The notes beneath the pieces are model-generated. The model did not search any database and was not told the DNA's origin. It saw nothing but the letters and a program-made list of their open reading frames with translations. DNA of 34,085 nucleotides from Beijerinckiaceae bacterium. GTDB lineage: Bacteria > Pseudomonadota > Alphaproteobacteria > Rhizobiales > Beijerinckiaceae. The stretch covers positions 1-34,085 of the forward strand of contig CANJNI010000043.1 of the NCBI GenBank assembly GCA_947475995.1, read 5' to 3'. Positions 7,007 to 14,911 of this stretch are shown here, in pieces (position 1 is the stretch's first letter; every line of letters begins with the position of its first letter). A program made the translations under genes and the position numbers.

Positions 7007-8815
7007 TTGCAGCAAAACTTACTAAAATCAGAATTTCGCTACGAGTTTGGGCCCGAGATCGTCGAAAGCGGCGGAGTCAATTTCCGGCTCTGGGCGCCAG
7101 ACCAACCGCACGTTTCCGTTCACTGCGGAGACTTGCCAGGCGTCACGATGGAGGACGTAGGACGCGGATGGAAATTCGCTCACCTTCCAGCCGCGTCGCC
7201 CGGGGATCTGTACCGTTTCGCCCTGCCCGACGGGACCACAACGCCCGATCCAGCCTCCCGCTTCCAGCCGCAAGATGTTCACGGGCCGAGCATGATCGTC
7301 GATCACGACAGCTATTGCTGGCGCTGCGTCGACTGGGTCGGACGGCCATGGAACGAAACCATTCTGTATGAGCTGCACATCGGCAGCTTCACCCCGCAGG
7401 GAACGTTTCGGAGCGCAGCCGCGCGCCTTCCACATCTGAAATCGCTGGGCGTCACTGCAATCGAGATCATGCCGGTTGCGGACTTCGCCGGCGCAAGAAA
7501 CTGGGGCTACGACGGCGCCTTCCCGTTTGCGCCTGACTCGACCTACGGCGCTCCTGACGATTTCAAATTCTTCGTCGACGAGGCGCATCGGTTCGGCATG
7601 AGCGTCATTCTCGACGTCGTCTACAATCACTTCGGTCCCGACGGCGCCTATATGGGCCTTTACGCGAGCAACTTCTTCTCGCCCGCGCAACAGACCCCAT
7701 GGGGCGCAGGCATCAATTTCGACGGACAGTGCTCGCTGCACGTGCGCCGGTTCTATCTCGAAAACGCGCTCTACTGGCTTGAGGCGTATCGGCTGGACGG
7801 TCTCAGGTTCGACGCCATCCATGCGATCCCGGACGCAAGCCGACGTCACATCCTGCACGAGATTGCGCGCGAAATCCGCACCCGCATCGCTCGCACGCAT
7901 ATTCACCTGATCATCGAAAACGAGGAGAATGAAAGCAGGTTCCTAGACGGCTCCGAGCGCCTGACGGCCCAGTGGAACGACGATGTCCACCACGTTCTGC
8001 ACGTCGCGGCTACAGATGAACGCAGCGGCTATTACGCAGACTACATTCACGACACGGACATGCTGGGACGCGCGCTGACGGAAGGATTCGCATTCCAGGG
8101 CCAACATATGCCGTATCGCAACAAGGCGCGCGGCACGAAAAGCAGGCATCTCGCGCCCACTCGTTTTGTGAGCTTCATCCAGAATCACGATCAGATCGGC
8201 AACCGGGCGAAGGGCGAACGGCTAAACAGCCTGTGCGCGCCCGAGCGCTTAAAGGCCATTGCGGCCATCTATCTTCTGCTACCGCAGATACCGATGCTGT
8301 TCATGGGCGAGGAATGGGGAGCGTCGTCTCCGTTCCAGTTCTTTTGCGGTTTCGAAGGCGAACTCGCCGAAGCCGTCCGGACAGGTCGTCGTGCAGAATT
8401 CGCCCGCTTTCCCGAATATGCCAAGGCCCCGCCTGAGGCGATCCCGGACCCCACAGAGCCGGCCACGTTCGAGCGCTCGAAACTCGATTGGAACGAGATC
8501 GACAGTGAGCCCCACGCCGATTGGCTCGCCCTCTATCGAAGCCTGATCTCCTTGCGAAGCCGGCGCGTCGTTCCGCTGTTGCCGACGCTATTGCATGGAG
8601 GCACATATTCCATTCTGGGTCATCTGGCTGTCGAAGCCGAATGGACGGACGAAGCTGGTCCGGTGCTTCTGCTGCAAGCCAATCTCGGATCCGTCGTCAC
8701 GGCGTTTCAGCCAAGAGTTGGTTTCCAACAGATTTATCCTGGGCAGAACATTGAAGTCGAAAGACTGGCGCCGTTCAGCGTCGCCTGGTCGATCGTAAGC
8801 AGCACCGACGCATGA
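7007..8815 (+). CDS. treZ: Malto-oligosyltrehalose trehalohydrolase
   Basis: TreZ releases free trehalose from maltooligosyl trehalose made by TreY. The 602-residue product is a GH13 enzyme with an N-terminal carbohydrate-binding fold (VNFRLWAPDQPHVSVH), then the barrel with YELHIGSFTPQGTF, DVVYNHFGPDGAY near residue 203, the nucleophile Asp269 in DGLRFDAIHAI, the acid/base Glu304 in LIIENEENE, and FIQNHDQIGNR with Asp395. The start is a TTG at 7007: no earlier in-frame start is available downstream of the promoter, and the next ATG (7148) falls inside the N-terminal domain. There is no clear ribosome binding site, so the start is less sure than the identity. Its stop overlaps the treY ATG (ATGA at 8812-8815), giving coupling. 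Confidence 0.93.
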   Translation: MQQNLLKSEFRYEFGPEIVESGGVNFRLWAPDQPHVSVHCGDLPGVTMEDVGRGWKFAHLPAASPGDLYRFALPDGTTTPDPASRFQPQDVHGPSMIVDHDSYCWRCVDWVGRPWNETILYELHIGSFTPQGTFRSAAARLPHLKSLGVTAIEIMPVADFAGARNWGYDGAFPFAPDSTYGAPDDFKFFVDEAHRFGMSVILDVVYNHFGPDGAYMGLYASNFFSPAQQTPWGAGINFDGQCSLHVRRFYLENALYWLEAYRLDGLRFDAIHAIPDASRRHILHEIAREIRTRIARTHIHLIIENEENESRFLDGSERLTAQWNDDVHHVLHVAATDERSGYYADYIHDTDMLGRALTEGFAFQGQHMPYRNKARGTKSRHLAPTRFVSFIQNHDQIGNRAKGERLNSLCAPERLKAIAAIYLLLPQIPMLFMGEEWGASSPFQFFCGFEGELAEAVRTGRRAEFARFPEYAKAPPEAIPDPTEPATFERSKLDWNEIDSEPHADWLALYRSLISLRSRRVVPLLPTLLHGGTYSILGHLAVEAEWTDEAGPVLLLQANLGSVVTAFQPRVGFQQIYPGQNIEVERLAPFSVAWSIVSSTDA

Positions 8816-11502
8816 TCCCGCGCGCAACATATCGCCTCCAGCTTCATCGCGACTTCACTTTCGACGATGCTGTCAGGATAGTCCCGTATTTGTCGTCACT
8901 CGGCATCAGCCACTTATATCTGTCCCCTCTTCTGAAAGCGCGCGCCGGAAGCCGTCACGGCTACGATATTGTCGATCATAGTCAGCTGAATCCCGAGCTC
9001 GGCGGCGAGGACGCCTACAAGCGGCTGTGCGACGCACTCGCTCGGCATGCGATGTCACAGGTGATCGACATCGTTCCCAATCACATGGGCGTATTGGGTT
9101 CGGACAATCCTGCCTGGTTGAACCTGATCGAATGGGGACAGCAATCGCCATATGCTCACTGGTTCGACATTGACTGGCGAACGTCGCCCCATCAAAAGAT
9201 CCTCGTGCCAATTCTTGATGCGCAACCCGGGCAGGCTTTGCGCAATGGCGACCTGAAAATCCGCTTCGACAGGACAGAGGGATCCTTTGCGTTCTGGGCC
9301 TACGATACTCATAAGCTCCCGATTGCACCCACGTCCTACGAGGCATTGCTGCCGCACCTTGATGCGCTGACAGGCCCTCTGGCCGAACGTTTCGCCGCCC
9401 TCCGCCCATCTTCCTGTACGAGGCTGGAAGCCGCGGAACTGAAACTCGCACTCGCTGACCTGCCCAAAGCGGCCCATGATGCGATCGACCAGCATCTCCG
9501 ATCTTTCTGCCCAAACGAAAGAGCAATTCCCGAGAAGCTCGCCGACCTTCTGGCGCAGCAGAACTGGCGCGTCGCGCATTTCCGGGTCGCCGGAGACGAC
9601 ATCAATTACCGGCGTTTTTTCAACATCAACGAGCTTGCCGGCATTCGGATAGAAAGCGACGAAGTCTTTCACGAGACTCATGCGGAAATCATTCGCCTGA
9701 TCGAACGCGGCGATGTGACCGGCCTGCGGATCGACCACATCGACGGACTCCGCGCTCCCTCTGGCTATCTGGAGCGCCTCCGGGAGATCGCCGGACCCGG
9801 CTTCTTCATCGTTGTCGAGAAAATACTGGCGAGCCATGAGCAACTGCCGTCGAAATGGCCAGTTCAGGGAACCACCGGCTATGAATTCGCCGCCGCGCTG
9901 GCGCGCTTCATGATCGACCCCGGGGGACTGCAAACCCTCAACCAGACACACGCCGAGTTCACAGGACTGACGGACTCCTTTTCCGATATTGCATTTCAGG
10001 CGAAGCTTGAAATGCTCGAGACCGAAATGGCGAGTGAACTGCAACGTCTCTCCAGACGAGCGGCCGCCATAGCTTCGTCCTCGCCCGACACCTGCGATTT
10101 CACGCAGCCACTCTTGCAGCGCGCAATCGCAATTCTCATTGCTTCCTTCCCGGTCTACAGAACCTATCGGGACCATGCTTCACCCATGTCCGACGCCGAT
10201 CGCAAGGCAGTCGAATGGGCGTTCGGGCTGGCCCGCAGGCGCTCCGTCCGCATGGACCAGAGCGTCTTCAATTTCCTGCATGATCTGCTGATCGGAAACA
10301 GCGCGATCGCAGACCGGCCATGCACTGTTCGCCTCGAGATTCTCGACTTCGTTCTCGACCTCCAACAATATACAGGCCCTGTGATCGCCAAGGGCGTCGA
10401 AGATACTGCATTCTACCGTTATACCAAGCTTCTGGCCTGCAATGAGGTGGGAAGCGACCCATCGGCTCCGCCCCTGTCGGCGACAGCTCTCCACGTTGAT
10501 TTCTCGGTGCGCGCCGAGAGAGCGCCTCACGCGATGTTGACGACATCCACTCACGACACGAAACGCGACGAGGATGCGCGCGCGCGTCTATGCGCCTTGT
10601 CGGAATATGCAGAAGACTGGAGCAAGGCAGTTCGATCATGGCGCGCCATCATCCGCGCGCGATTGGGAGACATCGAACGGCAAGCGCCTCCATCGGCCAA
10701 TGACGAGTATATGCTGTTTCAACTGATGGTTTCGACATGGCCGGTCGAACTGCTCGATGGACCAGTCGACGCCTGTCTGCTCGCAGACTACCGCAACAGG
10801 CTTGAAGAGTGCATGATCAAGTCGATCCGCGAATCCAAGACCGTGACAAGCTGGATCAATCCGCATGCCGAATATGAGACCGCCGTTCTCAACTATGTCA
10901 GGACGTGCCTTGCGGTGGATCAGCCGCCTGCATTCTTCGAGCGCTTCATTCCCTTCGTTCAACAGATCGCCGAAGCCGGAGCGAAGAATAGCGTCCTGCA
11001 AACCGTTCTCAAGCTGACTGCGCTAGGCGTACCGGACTGCTTTCAGGGTTCCGAACTCTGGGATCTCAGCTTTGTTGATCCGGATAACAGACGCCGCGTG
11101 GACTACGAGCTGCGCGACCGTCTCGTGCGCAGCCCGGTGGCTCCCGCCCACGCATTTCAGGATTGGCGAAGCGGACTTTTCAAGATTCAACTGTACCGCA
11201 GATTGCTCGGACTGCGCGCAAGGCAGCCCGACCTGTTCGAACACGGCAGTTATGAACCCTTGATCGCCGATGGCAATCACTTTGGATTCACTCGACGACT
11301 GAACGAAGCGAGCATGACCGTGTGGCTGCGTCACCGCTCCCGCCCAACGAGCGACTCCCAAATGGTGCTTCCGCTGCAAGCGTCAAACGAGCGCGACATC
11401 CTTTCTGACCGATCGGCCACGACCAACCAGATAAGCTCCGCATGGCTTGAACACTTTCCAGCCGCGGTCTTCGTCAACGAGGCGGAACAAAGCAGCTCCT
11501 AA
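8812..11502 (+). CDS. treY: Malto-oligosyltrehalose synthase
   Basis: TreY isomerises the reducing-end alpha-1,4 bond of maltodextrins to the alpha-1,1 bond of trehalose. The 896-residue product starts MIPRATYRLQLHRDFTFDDA, a classic TreY N-terminus. It carries LYLSPLLKARAGSRHGYDIVDHSQLNPELGG, DIVPNHMG, the nucleophile Asp308 in GLRIDHIDGL and the acid/base Glu336 in FFIVVEKIL. Further on are KGVEDTAFYRYTKLLACNEVG and TSTHDTKRDEDARARL, both specific to this family. The length is normal. It is coupled to treZ by the overlapping ATGA and followed by a hairpin and a small ORF before glgX, so glycogen debranching and trehalose production are linked in one operon. Confidence 0.95.
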   Translation: MIPRATYRLQLHRDFTFDDAVRIVPYLSSLGISHLYLSPLLKARAGSRHGYDIVDHSQLNPELGGEDAYKRLCDALARHAMSQVIDIVPNHMGVLGSDNPAWLNLIEWGQQSPYAHWFDIDWRTSPHQKILVPILDAQPGQALRNGDLKIRFDRTEGSFAFWAYDTHKLPIAPTSYEALLPHLDALTGPLAERFAALRPSSCTRLEAAELKLALADLPKAAHDAIDQHLRSFCPNERAIPEKLADLLAQQNWRVAHFRVAGDDINYRRFFNINELAGIRIESDEVFHETHAEIIRLIERGDVTGLRIDHIDGLRAPSGYLERLREIAGPGFFIVVEKILASHEQLPSKWPVQGTTGYEFAAALARFMIDPGGLQTLNQTHAEFTGLTDSFSDIAFQAKLEMLETEMASELQRLSRRAAAIASSSPDTCDFTQPLLQRAIAILIASFPVYRTYRDHASPMSDADRKAVEWAFGLARRRSVRMDQSVFNFLHDLLIGNSAIADRPCTVRLEILDFVLDLQQYTGPVIAKGVEDTAFYRYTKLLACNEVGSDPSAPPLSATALHVDFSVRAERAPHAMLTTSTHDTKRDEDARARLCALSEYAEDWSKAVRSWRAIIRARLGDIERQAPPSANDEYMLFQLMVSTWPVELLDGPVDACLLADYRNRLEECMIKSIRESKTVTSWINPHAEYETAVLNYVRTCLAVDQPPAFFERFIPFVQQIAEAGAKNSVLQTVLKLTALGVPDCFQGSELWDLSFVDPDNRRRVDYELRDRLVRSPVAPAHAFQDWRSGLFKIQLYRRLLGLRARQPDLFEHGSYEPLIADGNHFGFTRRLNEASMTVWLRHRSRPTSDSQMVLPLQASNERDILSDRSATTNQISSAWLEHFPAAVFVNEAEQSSS

Positions 11503-11507
11503 AACGT

Positions 11508-11530
11508 TCTCCTGCAGCGCTTGCAGGAGA
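11508..11530 (+). promoter_or_regulatory. Hairpin that covers the ribosome binding site of the small downstream ORF
   Basis: TCTCCTGCA (11508-11516) pairs perfectly with TGCAGGAGA (11522-11530) around the loop GCGCT. The right arm contains the AGGAG ribosome binding site for the ATG at 11536. The stem begins 6 bases after the treY stop codon and has no T-run after it, so control of translation is at least as likely as termination. Confidence 0.5.
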
Positions 11531-11535
11531 GTCGC

Positions 11536-11760
11536 ATGAAGGTCGCCGCCGGTTCCCGGATCGTATGCCCCCATAATCATACTGCCGGCTATTTTCAGGA
11601 ATGGATTCCCGATGGCGCGGATCTGTATCCGCGGCATTTCTACATCAACCATGGCGTCGCCGAAAAGTCCCGCGTGGTCTGCGAGAAATGCAGGCAAACG
11701 GTTGCGCAGGCCCGTCACGGCAAGTGGGAAGTTCGCATCGAATCCGGCTGGATCGCATGA
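11536..11760 (+). CDS. Small CxH/CxxC (zinc-ribbon-like) protein, hypothetical
   Basis: The 74-residue product has four spaced metal-ligand candidates, Cys11-Pro-His13 (with His15) and Cys49-x-x-Cys52, a pattern suggesting a small zinc-binding fold. Tryptophan and several aromatic residues (FQEWIPDGADLYPRHFY) lie between them. I do not recognise the family. The ATG has a strong AGGAGA site with 5-base spacing, held in a hairpin, which favours a real and possibly regulated gene. It sits between treY and glgX in the same direction, ending 13 bases before the glgX start. The larger glgX-frame ORF covers part of it, but that region shows no GlgX homology. A role with the glycogen/trehalose enzymes is only suggested by position. 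Confidence 0.55.
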   Translation: MKVAAGSRIVCPHNHTAGYFQEWIPDGADLYPRHFYINHGVAEKSRVVCEKCRQTVAQARHGKWEVRIESGWIA

Positions 11761-11773
11761 GCGACCTGCTTCG

Positions 11774-13990
11774 GTGACTTTTTTCTCAAAGGCAGTCGCC
11801 ACACACTCCTTCACCGTTCGGGAAGGCTTGCCTTATCCATTGGGGGCGACGTGGGACGGGCTCGGCGTCAATTTCGCCATCTTTTCCGCTCACGCCACCA
11901 AGGTCGAGCTATGCCTTTTCGATGCGGACGCGCAGAACGAGATCGCCCGCATAACGCTGCCGGAGTACACGGATGAAATCTGGCATGGATATTTGCCGGA
12001 GGCGCGACCGGGCACGACCTATGGCTATCGTGTCCACGGTCCATACGAACCTGACGCCGGGCACCGCTTCAATCCTAACAAGCTGCTCCTCGACCCATAC
12101 GCGCGACAGTTGATCGGCGACCTTGCGTGGAATCCGGCCCTGTTCGGCTACCGGATGGAGACCGGCGACGACACGACGTTCGACGATCGCGATTCAGCGC
12201 CGTACATGCCACGCGCCTGCATCATCGATCCGGCCTTTACGTGGGGGCGTCAGTTACATCTGCAGATTCCGTGGGAAAACACGATCATCTATGAGCTTCA
12301 CGTCAAGGGCTTCACCAAGCTTCATCCGGCTGTTCCTGAGCCCTTACGCGGCTCCTATATGGGTCTCACGAGCCCCGCCGTTCTCGACTACCTGCGAAAG
12401 CTCGGAATAACGGCGGTCGAGCTTCTGCCGGTGCACGGCTTTGTTGATGACAGCTATCTGCTGGAGAAAGGTCTCAGCAACTATTGGGGCTACAATACGC
12501 TCGCCTTCTTTGCTCCCGAGCGCCGCTATGCGGCCCATCCGGCCTTTGCATTTTCCGAATTCAAGGAAATGGTGAACCGGTTTCATGGCGCCGGCATCGA
12601 AGTCATCATGGATGTCGTCTACAATCATACGCCGGAGGGAAACGAGAAAGGCCCTACCCTTTCGTTCAAGGGCATCGACAACGCTTCATATTATCGCCTT
12701 GCTCCGGACCGTCGATACTACATCAACGACACCGGCACGGGGAACACCGTCAACCTCAGCAATGGCCGCGTGCTTCAGTTGGTCACCGACAGTCTGCGTT
12801 ACTGGGCGCAGGACATGCACGTCGATGGGTTCCGCTTCGATCTTGCGACCATACTGGCGCGCGAGACACATGGCTTCGACGCCGAGGGACGCTTCCTTGA
12901 CGCATGTCGGCAAGACCCCGTGCTGTCTCGCTGCAAATTGATCGCCGAACCGTGGGACTGCGGTCCGGGCGGATATCAGGTCGGTCAGTTCGTGCCCGGC
13001 TGGGCGGAATGGAACGACCGCTACCGGGACACCGTGCGTTCCTTCTGGCGCGGCGACAACGGCCGCCTGCCGGAACTTGCTTCGCGGCTCACTGCGTCAG
13101 CCGACCTGTTCAACAGGCGCGGTCGCAAGCCATGGGCCTCGGTCAATTTCGTCACCGCTCACGATGGGTTCACGCTCCATGATCTTGTCCAGTTCAACGA
13201 CAAGAACAACGAGGCCAACGGCGAGGACAATCGTGACGGGCATGAGAATAATCTGTCCGGCAATTATGGACATGAGGGGCCAACGCAGGATCCCGCTATC
13301 CGCAGAACCAGATATCGCCAGATGCGAAACATTCTGGCGACCTTGCTCCTGTCGCGCGGCACGCCCATGATGCTCGCAGGCGACGAACTCGCCCGAAGCC
13401 AGCGTGGAAACAACAACGCATATTGTCAGGACAACGAAGTGTCCTGGCTCGACTGGACGGGTGCGGATTCCGACGCGATTGCCTTGCAGGCCTTCACGCG
13501 CCGTCTGATCGCGCTGCGCAGGGCGCTGCCCATGCTGCGCCGTGGGAGGTTCCTTACAGGTGCAACGGACGAGGATTTCGGCGTCAAGGATCTCAGCTGG
13601 ATCAACCCGTCGGGACGGGAAATGACCGACGCACACTGGGCGGATCAAAACGCCAAATGCTTCGGCGTCCTGCTCGATGGCCGGGCGCAGGAGACAGGCA
13701 TCCGCCGCATCGGCTCCGACGTGACAATTCTTCTGATCGTCAACGCGCACCATGATGATGTAGACTTCAGCTTGCCGCCCGCGCCGGGCAACATCGAATG
13801 GACTGTTCTGGTGGACACCGTCGAACCTGAAAGGTCTTTCGGCCACACTTCGCGTTTCGACACGCAAACGCGAATGGCCGGACGATCGCTCCTTCTGCTG
13901 ATGGCCAGACCAGACCCGAAAGAGAGCCACCGGGAAGCCCAGCGCTCGTTCGAATATGTCATGGACATCCTGTCGGCTTTTTCTCCTTGA
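11774..13990 (+). CDS. glgX: Glycogen debranching enzyme GlgX
   Basis: GlgX hydrolyses alpha-1,6 branches of limit-dextrin glycogen and releases maltodextrins, the substrate of TreY. The 738-residue product starts with REGLPYPLGATWDGLGVNFAIFSAHA, the typical N-terminal module. It then shows YELHVKGFTKLHPAVPE, MDVVYNHTPEGNEKGPTLSF, the nucleophile Asp356 in VDGFRFDLATIL, the acid/base Glu392 in KLIAEPWDCGPGGYQVG, and FVTAHDGFTLHDLV. The long frame extends back to 11612 but overlaps the small zinc-ribbon-like gene without homology, so the GTG at 11774 is taken as start; its ribosome binding site is weak. The stop overlaps the TTG of the next gene (TTGA at 13987-13990). Confidence 0.93.
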   Translation: MTFFSKAVATHSFTVREGLPYPLGATWDGLGVNFAIFSAHATKVELCLFDADAQNEIARITLPEYTDEIWHGYLPEARPGTTYGYRVHGPYEPDAGHRFNPNKLLLDPYARQLIGDLAWNPALFGYRMETGDDTTFDDRDSAPYMPRACIIDPAFTWGRQLHLQIPWENTIIYELHVKGFTKLHPAVPEPLRGSYMGLTSPAVLDYLRKLGITAVELLPVHGFVDDSYLLEKGLSNYWGYNTLAFFAPERRYAAHPAFAFSEFKEMVNRFHGAGIEVIMDVVYNHTPEGNEKGPTLSFKGIDNASYYRLAPDRRYYINDTGTGNTVNLSNGRVLQLVTDSLRYWAQDMHVDGFRFDLATILARETHGFDAEGRFLDACRQDPVLSRCKLIAEPWDCGPGGYQVGQFVPGWAEWNDRYRDTVRSFWRGDNGRLPELASRLTASADLFNRRGRKPWASVNFVTAHDGFTLHDLVQFNDKNNEANGEDNRDGHENNLSGNYGHEGPTQDPAIRRTRYRQMRNILATLLLSRGTPMMLAGDELARSQRGNNNAYCQDNEVSWLDWTGADSDAIALQAFTRRLIALRRALPMLRRGRFLTGATDEDFGVKDLSWINPSGREMTDAHWADQNAKCFGVLLDGRAQETGIRRIGSDVTILLIVNAHHDDVDFSLPPAPGNIEWTVLVDTVEPERSFGHTSRFDTQTRMAGRSLLLLMARPDPKESHREAQRSFEYVMDILSAFSP

Positions 13991-14874
13991 AGCGCGCGCT
14001 CCTCCTGATCAATTGCAACTGCCGCAACGGGCGCGCCTCGCGCGACCGCATCATCGCGGAGCTTCAGGCTGCGGATATTCAAGTCCGGATGCCGGAGTTC
14101 AACGATGTCGAAGAGTTGGAGAGGCATCTTCATCTCAGCCGCTCCGAGGTCGATCTCGTCATCATCGCGGGCGGCGACGGCACCCTGAACGCTGCCGCAA
14201 AGACGCTCGTGCCGACGCAGTTGCCAATCGGGCTCATACCATGCGGCACTGCGAATGACCTGGCGCGCACGCTGGACATTCCTGCCGACATCACCCAGGC
14301 CGTAAACATCATCGCGGCCGGCCACGCCCGCGCAGTGGACGTCGGCCATGTCAACGATTGCTACTTTTTCAATGTGGCCAGTATAGGAATGAGCGCTGAA
14401 CTCGCCTCGGCCCTGACGAGCGAAATCAAGAAGCGGTTCGGGCGGTTCGGATATGCCTTGGCGGCGATCCGTGTCCTGATGCGCGCAAAGCCGTTTCACG
14501 CGAACATCGTCAGGGCAGGCGCAACGCACAGGAGCTACACGCTGCAGATCGCCGATGGCAACGGCCGTTACTACGGCGGCGGCAACGTCATCGAGCGCTC
14601 CGCCCGGATCGACGACGGCTTGCTCGATCTTTACAGCCTCGAATTCGCCGAAGCGTGGCGCATGCTGTTTCGCCTGCGGGCGTTTTCGCGTGGAGAGCAT
14701 GTCGACTACGACGACGTCCACTTCATGAGCGGCGCTGACTTTGAAATCCGCACCCGCAGGCCGCGCCCGGTGAATGCGGATGGAGAGATCGTCACCACCA
14801 CGCCCGCGCGCTTTCGCATTGTCCCGAAATCCATCCGGATATTCGCGCCAGAACCTGCGGAAACGGAACCATAA
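13987..14874 (+). CDS. Diacylglycerol/lipid kinase family protein (YegS-like)
   Basis: The 295-residue product has the DAGK catalytic domain: LVIIAGGDGTLNAAAKTL with GGDGT at residues 62-66, then IGLIPCGTANDLARTL, which is the nucleotide-binding loop pattern of YegS/DgkB-type lipid kinases, and a C-terminal beta-sandwich with YYGGGNVIERSARIDDGLLDLY. Such enzymes phosphorylate diacylglycerol, sphingoid bases or related lipids at the membrane face. The start is a TTG at 13987 that overlaps the glgX stop, so it is translationally coupled. Why a lipid kinase sits in a trehalose/glycogen operon is unclear; shared stress induction is the simplest reading. Its end overlaps the promoter of the following kinase gene. 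Confidence 0.85.
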   Translation: MKRALLLINCNCRNGRASRDRIIAELQAADIQVRMPEFNDVEELERHLHLSRSEVDLVIIAGGDGTLNAAAKTLVPTQLPIGLIPCGTANDLARTLDIPADITQAVNIIAAGHARAVDVGHVNDCYFFNVASIGMSAELASALTSEIKKRFGRFGYALAAIRVLMRAKPFHANIVRAGATHRSYTLQIADGNGRYYGGGNVIERSARIDDGLLDLYSLEFAEAWRMLFRLRAFSRGEHVDYDDVHFMSGADFEIRTRRPRPVNADGEIVTTTPARFRIVPKSIRIFAPEPAETEP

Positions 14875-14889
14875 CGCAACCATGGCGTT
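14865..14889 (+). promoter_or_regulatory. EcfG-type promoter for the ROK-type kinase gene
   Basis: GGAAC at 14865-14869, 16 bases, then CGTT at 14886-14889, an exact match to the fullest form of the EcfG consensus. The predicted transcript start is near 14896, which lies after the ATG at 14882 but before the TTG at 14912 with its GGGAGG site. This supports the later start. Confidence 0.62.
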
Positions 14890-14911
14890 AACCGTTTTTT
14901 GGGAGGCGCGG

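Noticed and set aside
11612..11773. N-terminal extension of GlgX
   Set aside because: The region lacks GlgX similarity and overlaps the small CxH/CxxC gene, which has a strong ribosome binding site.
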